DNA of 43,879 nt from Burkholderiales bacterium (GCA_026400275.1 JAPLPK010000054.1:1-43879); one strand, 5' to 3'; shown: positions 1 to 9,343, numbered from the stretch's first letter. Program-made: numbers and translations. The notes: generated by a model not told the origin, from the letters alone.

Positions 1-94
1 CCACCGTGACAGGAACTGCGTCCCCGTCATCGGTGAATAGGCGCATCATGCCTACCTTGCGGCCCAGCAACCCTAGGGAGTTGCTTTGACTCAT
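1..94 (-). CDS. rplC: 50S ribosomal protein L3, N-terminal fragment
   Basis: The first 31 codons of rplC, cut by the window edge. The translation opens [20 protein letters not shown], the typical L3 amino terminus. L3 binds 23S rRNA early in 50S assembly, close to the peptidyl transferase centre. A good ribosome binding site (GGAG) lies about 7 nt before the ATG. It follows rpsJ in the S10 operon, but about 200 bp holding two hairpins separate them, more than is usual inside this operon. Confidence 0.93.
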   Translation of the reverse strand, partial: MSQSNSLGLLGRKVGMMRLFTDDGDAVPVTV

Positions 95-170
95 TTTTTT
101 CTCCGTAACTTCCACCCATGTAACTGCAATTGGCTACACGGTTTTAGTGTGAAAGACTGTTAATAAAACC

Positions 171-245
171 GCGCCAAAACAGAATCCTATTTTGGCGCAG
201 CCTTGGAGTATAGCCCGCGCTTGCGTTTTCAGCAAGTGCGGGCTA
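171..245 (-). terminator. Two tandem hairpins between rpsJ and rplC
   Basis: Two clear palindromes lie in the rpsJ-rplC gap. The first met by the minus-strand transcript is 211-224 pairing with 232-245: 14 bp with one G-U and a 7-nt loop. The second is 171-179 with 190-198: 9 perfect bp. A short T-rich stretch follows the second on the minus strand. They could end part of the str transcript before rplC or act as processing sites. The hairpins are seen directly; the role is inferred. Confidence 0.6.
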
Positions 246-296
246 TTTCCTTGGGGTGGTAGCAGCTTTCGCTTGCGCGAAAACCACACCGTTTGC

Positions 297-611
297 TTAT
301 TGCAGCTTGATTTCGACGTCCACGCCAGCGGGCAGATCGAGCTTCATCAACGCGTCAACGGTCTTGTCCGTTGGGTCAACGATGTCCATCAGGCGCTGGT
401 GCGTACGGATTTCAAACTGGTCACGGCTGGTCTTGTTGACGTGCGGCGAACGCAGGATGTCGAAACGCTTCATGCGGGTTGGCAGGGGCACGGGACCCTT
501 GACAATCGCGCCGGTGCGCTTGGCGGTATCCACAATCTCAGCGGCCGATTGGTCGATGAGCTTGTAGTCAAAAGCCTTAAGGCGGATGCGGATTTTTTGC
601 TTGGTAGACAT
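297..611 (-). CDS. rpsJ: 30S ribosomal protein S10
   Basis: S10, 104 aa, close to the usual 103. It is part of the 30S head, and as NusE it joins NusB in transcription antitermination. The sequence keeps family hallmarks such as [14 protein letters not shown] near the start and the PLPTR loop around residues 42-46. It sits 18 bp after tuf on the same strand, so it is probably transcribed from the str promoter as well as starting the S10 operon. The ATG at 611 is preceded by a purine-rich GGAAACACC. Confidence 0.97.
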   Translation of the reverse strand: MSTKQKIRIRLKAFDYKLIDQSAAEIVDTAKRTGAIVKGPVPLPTRMKRFDILRSPHVNKTSRDQFEIRTHQRLMDIVDPTDKTVDALMKLDLPAGVDVEIKLQ

Positions 612-629
612 GGTGTTTCCTACGTCGTT

Positions 630-1820
630 TTAAGCAATGATCTTGGCAACCACGCCGGCGCCGACGGTCTTGCCGCCTTCACGGATGGCGAAACGCAGAC
701 CTTCTTCCATGGCGATGGGGTTGATCAGCTTGACGGTGATCGACACGTTGTCGCCTGGCATGACCATTTCCTTGCCTTCTGGCAACGCGATCGCACCGGT
801 CACGTCCGTGGTACGGAAGTAGAACTGGGGACGGTAGTTGTTGAAGAACGGTGTGTGGCGGCCGCCTTCATCTTTGCTCAGCACGTAGATTTCAGAGGTG
901 AAATGCGTGTGTGGCTTGATCGAACCTGGCTTGCACAGCACTTGGCCGCGTTGCACGTCTTCGCGCTTGGTACCGCGCAGCAAGATGCCGACGTTGTCGC
1001 CCGCTTGGCCCTGGTCCAGCAGCTTGCGGAACATTTCCACGCCGGTGCAGGTGGTCTTTTGGGTGTCAGCGATACCGACGATTTCGATTTCTTCGCCGAC
1101 CTTGACGATGCCGCGTTCAACGCGACCGGTCACCACGGTACCACGGCCGGAGATGGAGAACACGTCTTCCACAGGCATCAGGAACGCGCCGTCAACTGCA
1201 CGCTCTGGCAGGGGGATATAGGTGTCCAGTGCATCGGCCAGCTTCATGATGGCTTCTTCGCCCAGAGGACCCTTGTCACCTTCCATGGCCAGCTTGGCGC
1301 TGCCGTGGATGATGGGGGTGTCATCGCCTGGGAAATCGTACTTGTCGAGCAGCTCGCGCACTTCCATTTCAACGAGTTCGAGCAGTTCGGCGTCGTCCAC
1401 CATGTCGCACTTGTTCAGGAACACGATGATGTAAGGCACGCCCACTTGGCGGGCCAACAGGATGTGTTCACGGGTCTGGGGCATGGGGCCGTCAGCAGCC
1501 GAGCACACCAAGATAGCGCCGTCCATTTGAGCAGCGCCGGTGATCATGTTCTTCACATAGTCAGCGTGGCCTGGGCAGTCCACGTGGGCGTAGTGGCGGT
1601 TGGCGGTTTCGTATTCGACGTGGGCGGTATTGATGGTAATACCGCGGGCCTTTTCTTCAGGTGCCGCGTCGATTTGGTCGTAGGCCTTGGCCGAGCCGCC
1701 GAACTTGGCTGCCAGCACGGTGGTGATGGCGGCTGTCAGCGTGGTCTTGCCGTGGTCAACGTGACCGATCGTGCCCACGTTGACGTGGGGCTTGGTACGC
1801 GTGAACTTTTCTTTTCCCAT
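630..1820 (-). CDS. tuf: Elongation factor Tu
   Basis: EF-Tu, 396 aa, full length. It is the GTPase that carries aminoacyl-tRNA to the ribosomal A site. The G-domain motifs are all present: [10 protein letters not shown] at about residues 19-28, DCPGHADYV at about 81-89, and NKCD at about 136-139. The beta-barrel domains 2 and 3 are complete. It lies between fusA and rpsJ, the usual place of tufA; proteobacteria often carry a second copy near secE, not visible here. A GGAG ribosome binding site precedes the ATG. The 149-bp leader from fusA contains a long inverted repeat, listed separately. Confidence 0.98.
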   Translation of the reverse strand: MGKEKFTRTKPHVNVGTIGHVDHGKTTLTAAITTVLAAKFGGSAKAYDQIDAAPEEKARGITINTAHVEYETANRHYAHVDCPGHADYVKNMITGAAQMDGAILVCSAADGPMPQTREHILLARQVGVPYIIVFLNKCDMVDDAELLELVEMEVRELLDKYDFPGDDTPIIHGSAKLAMEGDKGPLGEEAIMKLADALDTYIPLPERAVDGAFLMPVEDVFSISGRGTVVTGRVERGIVKVGEEIEIVGIADTQKTTCTGVEMFRKLLDQGQAGDNVGILLRGTKREDVQRGQVLCKPGSIKPHTHFTSEIYVLSKDEGGRHTPFFNNYRPQFYFRTTDVTGAIALPEGKEMVMPGDNVSITVKLINPIAMEEGLRFAIREGGKTVGAGVVAKIIA

Positions 1821-1844
1821 TTTTCAATTCTCCAGAAAGAGCTT

Positions 1845-1899
1845 TTCCCGTGTGAGGTTTAACGTCTGCACAATGTTGCTTGATCGCCTCGCACGGGAA
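1845..1899 (-). promoter_or_regulatory. tuf: Long inverted repeat in the fusA-tuf gap
   Basis: Arms at 1845-1857 and 1887-1899 match at 12 of 13 positions and enclose about 29 nt. In the minus-strand RNA the near arm ends about 25 nt before the tuf start, next to the ribosome binding site. The same gap also holds a hairpin directly after the fusA stop (GGCTCG/CGAGCC, flanked by TTGAA/TTCAA). It may be a processing or translational control element for tuf. Structure seen, role inferred. Confidence 0.45.
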
Positions 1900-1969
1900 C
1901 AAGGCGGCACACTGTCGCAGACAGGGGATTGAAGGCTCGGCCGCTTTACGCGACGAGCCCAACTTCAAT

Positions 1970-4072
1970 TTACTTAGCGCGGGAAGCCATGATGGCTTCG
2001 GACACGTTGCGAGGAGCTTCGCTGTAGTGCTTGAACTCCATCGTGTACGTGGCGCGGCCTTGCGACATCGAACGCAGCGTGGTGGAGTAACCAAACATTT
2101 CCGACAGCGGAACTTCGGCCTTGATGGCCTTGCCGCCACCAACCATGTCATCCATACCCTGGACCATACCGCGACGGCTGGACAAATCGCCCATCACGCT
2201 ACCGGCGTAGTCCTCAGGGGTTTCCACTTCCACAGCCATCATGGGCTCCAGAATCACGGGGCCCGCCTTGCGGCAACCTTCCTTGAAACCGAAGATGGCA
2301 GCCATCTTGAACGCCAGTTCGTTCGAGTCCACATCGTGGTACGAACCAAAGTGCAGCGTGACCTTGACGTCCACCACAGGGTAGCCAGCCAACACACCTT
2401 GCGTCACGGCCTCGTGGATACCCTTTTCGACTGCAGGAATGTATTCGCGAGGAACCACACCGCCCTTGATAGCGTCGACGAACTCAATGCCCTTGCCGGC
2501 TTCGTTGGGTTCGATCTTCAGCACCACGTGACCGTATTGGCCCTTACCACCGGACTGGCGAACGAACTTGCCTTCAGCATCTTCGATCGTCTTGCGGATG
2601 GTTTCGCGGTACGCCACTTGTGGCTTACCAACGTTGGCTTCCACGCCAAATTCGCGTTTCATGCGGTCAACAATAATTTCCAGATGCAACTCGCCCATAC
2701 CAGCGATCAGAGTTTGACCGGACTCTTCGTCGGTCTTCACGCGGAACGAAGGATCTTCCTGGGCCAGACGTTGCAAGGCAATGCCCATTTTTTCCTGGTC
2801 GGCCTTGGTCTTGGGTTCCACAGCCTGGGTGATCACAGGCTCAGGGAACACCATGCGTTCCAGCGTCACAATCGCGGTTGGATCGCACAGGGTTTCACCG
2901 GTGGTCACGTCTTTCAAGCCCACGCAAGCCGCGATGTCACCAGCGCGAATTTCGCTGACTTCTTCGCGGTTGTTGGCGTGCATCTGCACGATACGGCCAA
3001 TACGCTCTTTTTTGCCGCGGATCGGGTTGTAGACGCTGTCGCCCTTTTGCAGCACGCCGGAATAGACGCGCACGAAGGTCAACTGGCCGACGAACGGGTC
3101 GGTCATGAGCTTGAATGCCAGCGCGGAGAACTTCTCGCTGTCGTCGGCCTTGCGGACCACGGGAGCGTCGTCTTCGTCCATACCACCAACGGGTGGAATA
3201 TCCACAGGCGAAGGCATGAATTCAATCACGGCGTCCAACATGCGCTGTACACCCTTGTTCTTGAACGCGGTGCCGCAGTACATGGGCTGGATTTCGCTGG
3301 CGATGGTACGCGTGCGAATGCCCAGCTTGATTTCTTCTTCGGTCAAGTCACCTTCTTCGAGGTACTTGTTCATGAATTCTTCGGAGGCTTCAGCGGCTGC
3401 TTCAACCATCTTTTCGCGCCACTCCTTGGCCAGCTCGACGAGCTCGGCAGGGATGTCCTTGTATTCGAACTTCATACCTTGCGAGGCTTCGTCCCAGATG
3501 ATGGCCTTCATCTTGATCAGATCAACCACGCCGGTGAAGTTTTCTTCAGCGCCGATTGGGATGACCATGGGCACAGGGCTGGCCTTCAGGCGCAGCTTCA
3601 TCTGGTCCACAACCTTGAAGAAGTTGGCACCGGTACGGTCCATCTTGTTCACAAAGGCCAGACGTGGCACTTTGTACTTGTTAGCTTGGCGCCACACGGT
3701 TTCGGACTGGGGCTGCACGCCGCCCACAGCGCAGTACACCATGCAAGCACCGTCCAGCACGCGCATCGAGCGCTCGACTTCAATCGTGAAGTCCACGTGG
3801 CCAGGGGTGTCAATGATGTTGATGCGGTGTTCAGGCAAGGACGTGTCCATACCCTTCCAGAAGCAGGTGGTAGCCGCCGAAGTAATCGTGATACCACGCT
3901 CTTGCTCTTGCTCCATCCAGTCCATGGTGGCAGCGCCGTCGTGCACTTCACCAATCTTGTGGTTCACGCCGGTGTAAAACAGAATGCGCTCGGTCGTGGT
4001 GGTCTTGCCGGCATCGATGTGCGCGGAGATACCAATATTGCGATAGCGCTCAATGGGGGTATGGCGAGCCAT
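1970..4072 (-). CDS. fusA: Elongation factor G
   Basis: EF-G, 700 aa, the usual length. It is the GTPase that drives translocation and, with RRF, ribosome recycling. The G-domain motifs are [15 protein letters not shown] near residues 18-32, DTPGHVDF near 88-95 and NKMDRTGA near 142-149. Domains II to V follow, including the domain IV segment GKGQYGHV. It sits between rpsG and tuf in the str operon. The ATG at 4072 follows a weak GAGAAC ribosome binding site. Confidence 0.98.
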   Translation of the reverse strand: MARHTPIERYRNIGISAHIDAGKTTTTERILFYTGVNHKIGEVHDGAATMDWMEQEQERGITITSAATTCFWKGMDTSLPEHRINIIDTPGHVDFTIEVERSMRVLDGACMVYCAVGGVQPQSETVWRQANKYKVPRLAFVNKMDRTGANFFKVVDQMKLRLKASPVPMVIPIGAEENFTGVVDLIKMKAIIWDEASQGMKFEYKDIPAELVELAKEWREKMVEAAAEASEEFMNKYLEEGDLTEEEIKLGIRTRTIASEIQPMYCGTAFKNKGVQRMLDAVIEFMPSPVDIPPVGGMDEDDAPVVRKADDSEKFSALAFKLMTDPFVGQLTFVRVYSGVLQKGDSVYNPIRGKKERIGRIVQMHANNREEVSEIRAGDIAACVGLKDVTTGETLCDPTAIVTLERMVFPEPVITQAVEPKTKADQEKMGIALQRLAQEDPSFRVKTDEESGQTLIAGMGELHLEIIVDRMKREFGVEANVGKPQVAYRETIRKTIEDAEGKFVRQSGGKGQYGHVVLKIEPNEAGKGIEFVDAIKGGVVPREYIPAVEKGIHEAVTQGVLAGYPVVDVKVTLHFGSYHDVDSNELAFKMAAIFGFKEGCRKAGPVILEPMMAVEVETPEDYAGSVMGDLSSRRGMVQGMDDMVGGGKAIKAEVPLSEMFGYSTTLRSMSQGRATYTMEFKHYSEAPRNVSEAIMASRAK

Positions 4073-4092
4073 AGTTCTCTTTCGTTAAAGCC

Positions 4093-4130
4093 ACAAGCCC
4101 GCCATCCGCCAAAGGGTGGTGCGGGCTTGT
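4093..4130 (-). promoter_or_regulatory. Stem-loop between rpsG and fusA
   Basis: A strong hairpin fills much of the 80-bp rpsG-fusA gap. The outer stem is 4093-4101 with 4122-4130; the inner stem is 4102-4107 with 4114-4119 and has one wobble pair. No T-run follows on the minus strand, so it is more likely a processing, stability or attenuation element than a full terminator. Confidence 0.5.
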
Positions 4131-4152
4131 AAGCTTGAGATGGGAGGGTTGC

Positions 4153-4626
4153 TTAGAAACGGAAGTGCGAGAAGGCCTTGTTGGCTTCAGCCATACGGTG
4201 GACTTCATCACGCTTCTTCATGGCACCACCACGACCTTCGGTGGCTTCCATCAGTTCGTTGGCCAAACGCAGGGACATGGACTTTTCGCCACGCTTGCGA
4301 GCGGCTTCCTTCAACCAGCGCATGGACAAAGCCAAACGACGGACAGGGCGCACTTCGACCGGCACTTGGTAGTTGGCACCACCAACGCGGCGGGACTTCA
4401 CTTCGACCATGGGCTTGACGTTGTTGATCGCCAAGGTGAAGGCTTCCAGTGGGTCTTTGCCTGGGTTCTTCTTTTCGATGAAATCGAGAGCGCCATAAAT
4501 GATGCGCTCAGCGATTGCCTTCTTGCCGCCTTCCATGATCACGTTCATGAATTTGGACAGCTCAACATTGCCGAACTTAGGATCCGGCAGGATTTCACGT
4601 TTAGGGACTTCGCGACGACGTGGCAT
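4153..4626 (-). CDS. rpsG: 30S ribosomal protein S7
   Basis: S7, 157 aa, a primary 16S rRNA binding protein that nucleates the 30S head. The translation begins [20 protein letters not shown] and keeps the family segment [18 protein letters not shown]. In E. coli S7 represses its own operon by binding the rpsL-rpsG spacer. Here that spacer is 148 nt and includes a small palindrome at 4673-4689 (AAAACCA/TGGTTTT), but I cannot say whether it is the S7 site. The ATG at 4626 has a GAGG ribosome binding site. Confidence 0.97.
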   Translation of the reverse strand: MPRRREVPKREILPDPKFGNVELSKFMNVIMEGGKKAIAERIIYGALDFIEKKNPGKDPLEAFTLAINNVKPMVEVKSRRVGGANYQVPVEVRPVRRLALSMRWLKEAARKRGEKSMSLRLANELMEATEGRGGAMKKRDEVHRMAEANKAFSHFRF

Positions 4627-4774
4627 TTTTCACCTCTTAATTGCTTCAGTTGGCGTCTTGGCAGACACCGCAAAAACCATTTTGGTTTTCACTTACTCGA
4701 CCCACAGCGGGTCACTACGCTGCATCACCGCGCCACGCGGGAAACAGCACCGATACATACTAAAAACCGAGGGC

Positions 4775-5152
4775 TTACTTAGCCTTTGGCTTCTTCGCGC
4801 CGTACTTGGAACGCGATTGCTTGCGGTCTTTCACGCCTTGCAAGTCGAGCGAACCGCGCACGATGTGGTAACGCACACCGGGCAAATCCTTCACACGGCC
4901 GCCGCGAACCAGCACAACGCTGTGTTCTTGCAGGTTGTGGCCTTCGCCGCCGATGTAGGAGATGACCTCAAAACCGTTGGTCAGGCGCACTTTGGCAACC
5001 TTACGCAGAGCGGAGTTAGGCTTTTTAGGCGTCGTGGTGTAGACGCGGGTGCAAACGCCACGGCGTTGCGGAGAATTTTGCATCGCAGGGCTCTTGGACT
5101 TGATCGTTTCGACCTCGCGTCCCTGACGTACTAGCTGGTTAATGGTTGGCAC
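4775..5152 (-). CDS. rpsL: 30S ribosomal protein S12
   Basis: S12, 125 aa, part of the decoding centre. The conserved segment [18 protein letters not shown] is intact with lysine at the classical streptomycin-resistance position (PKKPNSA). The second hot spot ([11 protein letters not shown]) is also the wild-type form, so no ribosomal streptomycin resistance is predicted. First gene of the str operon; a GGAGG ribosome binding site lies before the ATG at 5152 and a near-consensus promoter lies upstream. Confidence 0.97.
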
Positions 5153-5240
5153 TAAAGCCTCCTTGACAAAGAAAACGTCCCTAAACGTTTAAAACTAACA
5201 GAAAACGTGAATCCCTTCGGAAAGTTCCGAAAAGCCTTCG

Positions 5241-5269
5241 AGTATAGCTTTTTGAATCAGCGAGTGCAA
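5241..5269 (-). promoter_or_regulatory. rpsL: Promoter of the str operon
   Basis: On the minus strand a -35 TTGCAC (5269-5264) and a -10 TATACT (5246-5241) are separated by exactly 17 bp. Each differs from the sigma-70 consensus at only one or two positions. The predicted start is near 5234, giving a leader of about 80 nt before rpsL. This is the strongest promoter match I see in the first 10 kb and fits a heavily expressed ribosomal operon. Confidence 0.8.
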
Positions 5270-5314
5270 ACCTGCTGTTGTTTTAACAAGTTTGCAAGCG
5301 CTCACTTATCAAAA

Positions 5315-6472
5315 TTACTTGATCCACAAACGAATGGAATCCCAGGCACGGCCCAGAATGCCGGCCTGCTCCACGCCGTCCAAGGCCAGCAAAGGCACGG
5401 TTTGCAGGGTTTGGTCGCCCAAAACCACCTTCAAAGAGCCCACGGCCTGACCCTTGGTGAAAGGCGCCACAAGGGGATCGGGGCGTTGGATTTCGGTCTT
5501 GACCTTGGCGGCGCTGCCGGCAGGCACGGCCACCACCACAGCTTCGGGACGGCCCAGCTTGACGGTGGCATCCTTGCCCTTCCAGACATTCGGCGTGACC
5601 ACGGCCTGGTTGGCGTCAAACAGCTTGACGCCTTCATAGGCGGTGTAGCCCCAGTTCAGCAGCTTTTGCGATTCGTTCAGGCGGGCGTTTTCGCTGGCCG
5701 TGCCCAGCACGATGGTCAGGATACGGCGGCTGCCCAGATTCGGGAAGTCGCGCTTGGCGGTGGCGATCAGGCAGTAGCCGGCGGCATCGGTGTGGCCGGT
5801 CTTCAGGCCATCCACCGTCGGGTCACGGAACAGCAGGCCGTTGCGGTTGTTTTCATTGCTGACGGGCGTACCGGGGTAGTGGTACTTTTTCATGCCGTCG
5901 TAGTGCGCGTACTCTGGGAAGTCACGCATCAGCCGGGTCGCCAAGATGCTCAAGTCGCGCGCAGTGGTGATGTGGCCGGCTTCGGTCAGGCCTTCGGGGT
6001 TGCGGTAGCTGGTGGCTTTCATGCCCAGGGCCTTGGCCTGCTGGTTCATCATTTCCACAAAATGCTCTTCCGTGCCGCCCACGCCCTCGGCCAGTGCCAT
6101 GGTGGCGTCGTTACCCGACTGGACGATCATGCCCTTGATCAGGTCTTCGACCGGCACCTGCATCTTGGGGTCGATGAACATGCGCGAGCCGGGCATCTTC
6201 CAGGCCTTAAGGCTGACCGGCAGGGTTTGCGTCAGGCTGATTTTTTTGCTGCGCAGCGCGTCGAACACCAGGTAAGCGGTCATCAGCTTGGTCAACGAGG
6301 CCTGCTCGACCGGCATGTCGATGTCTTTTTCCAGCAAGACCTGGTTGGCGGTGACGTCCAGCACCATATAGGCCTTGGCCGCGATTTCAGGGCCGGCCAC
6401 CGGTTGGGCTGCCGCCAGCAAAGAAACAGAGGCCAACAAGGGTGCAGCAACAGCCTGCAAGAAGTATTTCAT
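5315..6472 (-). CDS. dacA: D-alanyl-D-alanine carboxypeptidase (PBP5/6 type)
   Basis: 385 aa from the ATG at 6472, which starts a clean signal peptide (MKYFLQAVAAPLLASVSLLAAA). Low-molecular-mass penicillin-binding protein that removes the terminal D-Ala from peptidoglycan stem peptides in the periplasm. Active-site motifs are SLTK at residues 59-62, SGN at 119-121 and KTG at 224-226. A PBP5 C-terminal domain follows, and the last residues (WDSIRLWIK) form the amphipathic helix that anchors such enzymes to the membrane. An upstream in-frame ATG would add 36 residues but spoil the signal peptide, so I rejected it. Last gene of a minus-strand run, 100 bp after a hydrolase gene. Confidence 0.93.
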   Translation of the reverse strand: MKYFLQAVAAPLLASVSLLAAAQPVAGPEIAAKAYMVLDVTANQVLLEKDIDMPVEQASLTKLMTAYLVFDALRSKKISLTQTLPVSLKAWKMPGSRMFIDPKMQVPVEDLIKGMIVQSGNDATMALAEGVGGTEEHFVEMMNQQAKALGMKATSYRNPEGLTEAGHITTARDLSILATRLMRDFPEYAHYDGMKKYHYPGTPVSNENNRNGLLFRDPTVDGLKTGHTDAAGYCLIATAKRDFPNLGSRRILTIVLGTASENARLNESQKLLNWGYTAYEGVKLFDANQAVVTPNVWKGKDATVKLGRPEAVVVAVPAGSAAKVKTEIQRPDPLVAPFTKGQAVGSLKVVLGDQTLQTVPLLALDGVEQAGILGRAWDSIRLWIK

Positions 6473-6572
6473 GGATGGGAATGGAGAGTGAGAGGTCAAC
6501 AGGACGGGTGGCGCAGTGGCCACCCGGGTCAGGGGAAACCCCCGGTGCGACCCCTGGCAGGGCCGCAAAGTT

Positions 6573-7199
6573 TCATGCATGCAGGTGGCGCAGCACCAGA
6601 TTTTTCAACAACGGCAATTGTCCGTGAAAAAAATGCCCGCCTGCTGGCACAACCGTCACAGGAAGTATCTGCGGCCGCGCCCAGTCCATGACAGAGGCCA
6701 GGGCAACGGTGTCGTCCTGCTCGCCATGGACGACCAGGGTGCGCTCGTGCACCGCTGGCGGCAGGGTGGCTGCGGGTGCCCGCGCGGTGGAGGTACCGAC
6801 CAGCACCAGCTTTTCGACCGGGCGGCTGTCCCACAGAGCTTTGACCGCGTGGGTGGTGACGAAGGCGCCGAAGGAAAACCCGGCCAGGGCCAGCGGCTGG
6901 TCGGCCGGTGCCGTCTGCGCCACCACGGCTAACAAGTCTTCCATTTCGCCACGGCCTTCGTCGTGCATACCGGCGCTGGTGCCGACACCGCGAAAGTTGA
7001 AGCGCACTGCCGTCCAGCCGGCCTGCACAAAGGCCCGCGCCATAGTTTGCACCACCTTGTTGTCCATGGTGCCGCCAAACAGCGGATGCGGGTGGGCGAT
7101 GACGGCGATGCCGCGCGACGCGCCTGCGGGCGCGTCCTGCGCGGCTTCTATGGCGCCGGCGGCGCCGCTCAGGGTCAAACGCTGGGTAGATGCATTCAC
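6573..7199 (-). CDS. Alpha/beta hydrolase (COG2945-like)
   Basis: 208 aa, cytoplasmic. It has the alpha/beta hydrolase layout: an early HPHPLFGGTMDNKV segment that is typical of the small COG2945-type hydrolases, the nucleophile elbow GFSFGA near residue 107, an acid in HGEQDDTV, and the catalytic histidine in GGHFFHG near the end. The substrate cannot be told from sequence. It lies between a ferredoxin and dacA on the same strand; a REP-like repeat separates it from the ferredoxin, so it may have its own promoter. Confidence 0.82.
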   Translation of the reverse strand: MNASTQRLTLSGAAGAIEAAQDAPAGASRGIAVIAHPHPLFGGTMDNKVVQTMARAFVQAGWTAVRFNFRGVGTSAGMHDEGRGEMEDLLAVVAQTAPADQPLALAGFSFGAFVTTHAVKALWDSRPVEKLVLVGTSTARAPAATLPPAVHERTLVVHGEQDDTVALASVMDWARPQILPVTVVPAGGHFFHGQLPLLKNLVLRHLHA

Positions 7200-7202
7200 G
7201 AG

Positions 7203-7261
7203 ATTACTACCAAATTGATAGCTGTCAGCGCAGGCAATACCTGCGCCGGCGGCCTAAAAAG
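7203..7261 (+). repeat. REP-like repeat A, copy 1
   Basis: Copy of a family with the pattern ATTGCTA, an A/T-rich stretch, ATAGCT, then a GCGC hairpin followed by GCGGC and A/T. The hairpin here is GCGCAGG at 7228-7234 with CCTGCGC at 7240-7246. It separates the ferredoxin and hydrolase genes, which are both on the minus strand. Confidence 0.8.
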
Positions 7262-7267
7262 CTTAAA

Positions 7268-7627
7268 TCAACGACCCAGGTGGGCTGGCGTCACCAAGCG
7301 CTCCACCACCTTGCCGTTCTTGAGGTGCGATTCGACGATTTCGTCGATATCGCTTTCGTCCACGAAGCTGTACCAGACCGCTTCCGGGTAGACCACAGCC
7401 ACCGGGCCAGCGGCGCAGCGGTCCAAGCAACCGGCCTTGTTGACGCGCACCTGGCCAGGGCCAGACAGGCCCGCCTGCTTGACCAGCGCTTTGCAGCGGT
7501 CGAAGCCGGCCTGGGCGTTGTGGTGGGCGCAGCTGTCTTCGCCGTTGGTGCGGTCGTTCAGGCAGAAGAAGATATGGCGTCCGTAGTACGACCCGGTGGG
7601 TGCAGCTGGGGTGGTGGTGTCAGTCAT
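7268..7627 (-). CDS. Thioredoxin-like [2Fe-2S] ferredoxin
   Basis: 119 aa. It fits the thioredoxin-fold [2Fe-2S] ferredoxins (COG3411 type). Candidate cluster ligands are the cysteines in FFCLND and DSCAHH near the start and in GCLDRC in the middle, followed by the family's AAGPVAVVYPEAVWY and a C-terminal helix. Role: one-electron carrier in the cytoplasm; partner unknown. It begins 9 bp after the VanZ-like gene and is probably co-transcribed with it and hemJ. A link to heme or radical chemistry is only suggested by position. Confidence 0.85.
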   Translation of the reverse strand: MTDTTTPAAPTGSYYGRHIFFCLNDRTNGEDSCAHHNAQAGFDRCKALVKQAGLSGPGQVRVNKAGCLDRCAAGPVAVVYPEAVWYSFVDESDIDEIVESHLKNGKVVERLVTPAHLGR

Positions 7628-7636
7628 GGCGGTATT

Positions 7637-8731
7637 TTAGTTTTCCGCTGCGGGTCGGGCGATGCGGCCCACCACCACGGCCAGTGCCACATAGGGCCAC
7701 AGCCAGCCCAGCCACTGCACCAGACCATTGAAGCGGATGAACTTGCCCTGCTCCCAGGTTTGCAAAGTTTGTGCGAAGTAGGCGCTGGCCGGCGCCTGGT
7801 TCAGCACACCCAGGTGTACGGCCAAGGCCAGCAGCAGCAGCGCCGCACAGACCCGGCGCGGCACCCAGACCAGGGCCACGGACACTGCCAAGCCAGCCCA
7901 CAAACCCACGCGCACCGGCAGGGTCAACCACTGCAGCGCATGGATGGGGCCATAGCTCAGGCCGGCCGACACTGCTGCCGCCGCCAGACCCAGCAGCAGG
8001 ATCAGCGGCGCAAACACCAGGCGCTGGCGTACCTGGCGCAGCACGCAATAGCCCAGCAGGCACGGAATCAACGCGCCCAGCAGCACACACAGCAGCTCAG
8101 CCCCCGGCACCAGAGGCTGCAGTTCGACGTCGCGCACCGGCAACCAGTCCAGAAAAGGCGTGTCTGCCAGCATTTCTGCCAAGCCCGCCTCGACGCGCTC
8201 CAGCACCTGGCCCAGGCCCAAAGGCACTGCGGCAGGGAACAGCAAGGCCATAGGCCACAACGCCAGCAGCACCAGGACATTGCGCGCATCGCTGACGAAC
8301 CAGCGGTCGCGGAAGCGGCTCCAGCGGTCGATCGCACCCAGCCGTTCCAGCAGCGTCGCAGCAACAGCCCCCAGAAGAGCTCCGGCGCTGTTCAGAGCCC
8401 AGTCCACATTCGACGGCACCCGCACCGGCAGATAACTCTGTAGCGTCTCCATCGCCAGCGACAACAGACAAGCCGCCAGCGTGGCCGCCAGCACCGGCAC
8501 CCGGGTGCGGCCCGAGCGCAGGCCGCTCAACGCCCACAAAAAACCCAGTGGGGCGTAGCCGGTGACGTTGATGGCCACGTCAAACCCGGTCCAGTACTTC
8601 GGCAGCGGCGCGGTCACGAAGAACCAGGGCGTGATGCCCTGGTCGCGCCAGCCGTCAAAGGGGTACAGGCTGGCATACAGCACCAGCCCGACATACAACC
8701 AGGCGAGCGGCCAAGCCGAGGTCTTGTGCAT
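7637..8731 (-). CDS. VanZ family membrane protein
   Basis: 364 aa from the ATG at 8731 (MHKTSAWPLAWLYVGLVLYA). The first half is a VanZ-like domain: YASLYPFDGW, a membrane segment near GYAPLGFLWAL, and the characteristic SLAMETLQSYLPVRVPSNVDWALNSAG region (key residues E, Q, N, D, N). The second half adds several more membrane helices, so the protein is longer than minimal VanZ. VanZ-type proteins are linked to glycopeptide tolerance, but most have no known role. An ORF extending to 8977 is an upstream run-on inside hemJ and was not used. It follows hemJ by 20 bp. Confidence 0.85.
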   Translation of the reverse strand: MHKTSAWPLAWLYVGLVLYASLYPFDGWRDQGITPWFFVTAPLPKYWTGFDVAINVTGYAPLGFLWALSGLRSGRTRVPVLAATLAACLLSLAMETLQSYLPVRVPSNVDWALNSAGALLGAVAATLLERLGAIDRWSRFRDRWFVSDARNVLVLLALWPMALLFPAAVPLGLGQVLERVEAGLAEMLADTPFLDWLPVRDVELQPLVPGAELLCVLLGALIPCLLGYCVLRQVRQRLVFAPLILLLGLAAAAVSAGLSYGPIHALQWLTLPVRVGLWAGLAVSVALVWVPRRVCAALLLLALAVHLGVLNQAPASAYFAQTLQTWEQGKFIRFNGLVQWLGWLWPYVALAVVVGRIARPAAEN

Positions 8732-8751
8732 CCCAGGACAGGCCCTCCAGG

Positions 8752-9180
8752 TTAAAAGGGTTTCACCACCACCAGAATCACGATGGCCAGCAACAGCAGC
8801 ACCGGCAGTTCGTTGAACCAGCGGTACCAGGTGTGGCTGCGCATGGGGGCGCCGGCGCGCATCTTGCGCAGCAGCACGCCGCAGCCGTGGTGGTAACCGA
8901 TGACCAGCAGCACCAGGGTCAGCTTGGCATGCATCCAGCCATTGCCCGGCCCCCACCCAATGCCGTAGCCCAGCCACAGCCAGGCGCCGAACAGCACCGC
9001 CGGCACCGCCAGCAAGGTGGTGAAGCGCAACAGCTTGCCCGCCATCAGCAACAGACGTTCACGCTCGGCCAGCGAGTCCGGCGGCACCATCGCCAGATTG
9101 ACGAAGATGCGCGGCAGGTAGAACAGACCAGCAAACCAGCTGGCGATGAAGACGATGTGGAAGGACTTGACCCAAAGCAT
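8752..9180 (-). CDS. hemJ: Protoporphyrinogen IX oxidase HemJ
   Basis: 142 aa membrane protein from the ATG at 9180 (MLWVKSFHIVFIASWFAGLF). It matches the HemJ/UPF0093 family: an early histidine in the first helix, GWMHAKL in the middle, YHHGC, and the typical RWFNELPVLLLLAIVILVVV end before KPF. HemJ converts protoporphyrinogen IX to protoporphyrin IX, the penultimate step of heme synthesis. hemB lies divergently 354 bp away, which supports the assignment. A longer ORF to 9345 runs into an intergenic repeat and was rejected as start. It heads a hemJ-vanZ-ferredoxin operon. Confidence 0.9.
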   Translation of the reverse strand: MLWVKSFHIVFIASWFAGLFYLPRIFVNLAMVPPDSLAERERLLLMAGKLLRFTTLLAVPAVLFGAWLWLGYGIGWGPGNGWMHAKLTLVLLVIGYHHGCGVLLRKMRAGAPMRSHTWYRWFNELPVLLLLAIVILVVVKPF

Positions 9181-9224
9181 GGTGAGAGCATAGCCCAGGG
9201 CAGGCAAAACCAAGCACCACCCTA

Positions 9225-9334
9225 ATGAAGCCCCTTCGTGAACAGCGTGGAACCGGCTTTGCCGGGCCACTGCTGCTGCCCCCTGCAAGGGGGTTGGCGT
9301 AGCGACGCATAGCGCGCGCAGCCTGGGGGTGTTC
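9225..9334 (-). repeat. GC-rich intergenic repeat B, copy 1
   Basis: About 110 bp that is repeated, in the other orientation, at 16872-16976. Shared blocks in order are GAACACCCCCAGGCT, CCCCCTTGCAGGGGGC and a GGCCCGGC..AGCCGGTTCC block, each with a hairpin. No transposase or reading frame is associated. It lies between hemJ and the small RNA candidate. Confidence 0.75.
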
Positions 9335-9343
9335 CTATTCACC

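Noticed and set aside
192-4132. Long plus-strand reading frames (556 and 750 aa) opposite tuf and fusA
   Set aside because: They mirror the codon bias of highly expressed genes; the minus-strand translations are unmistakable EF-Tu and EF-G.
4775-5152. Streptomycin-resistance change in rpsL
   Set aside because: Both hot-spot lysines are the wild-type residues.
5266-5295. Terminator for dacA (GCAAAC/GTTTGC palindrome)
   Set aside because: The stem is broken and overlaps the -35 of the str promoter; there is no good T-run.
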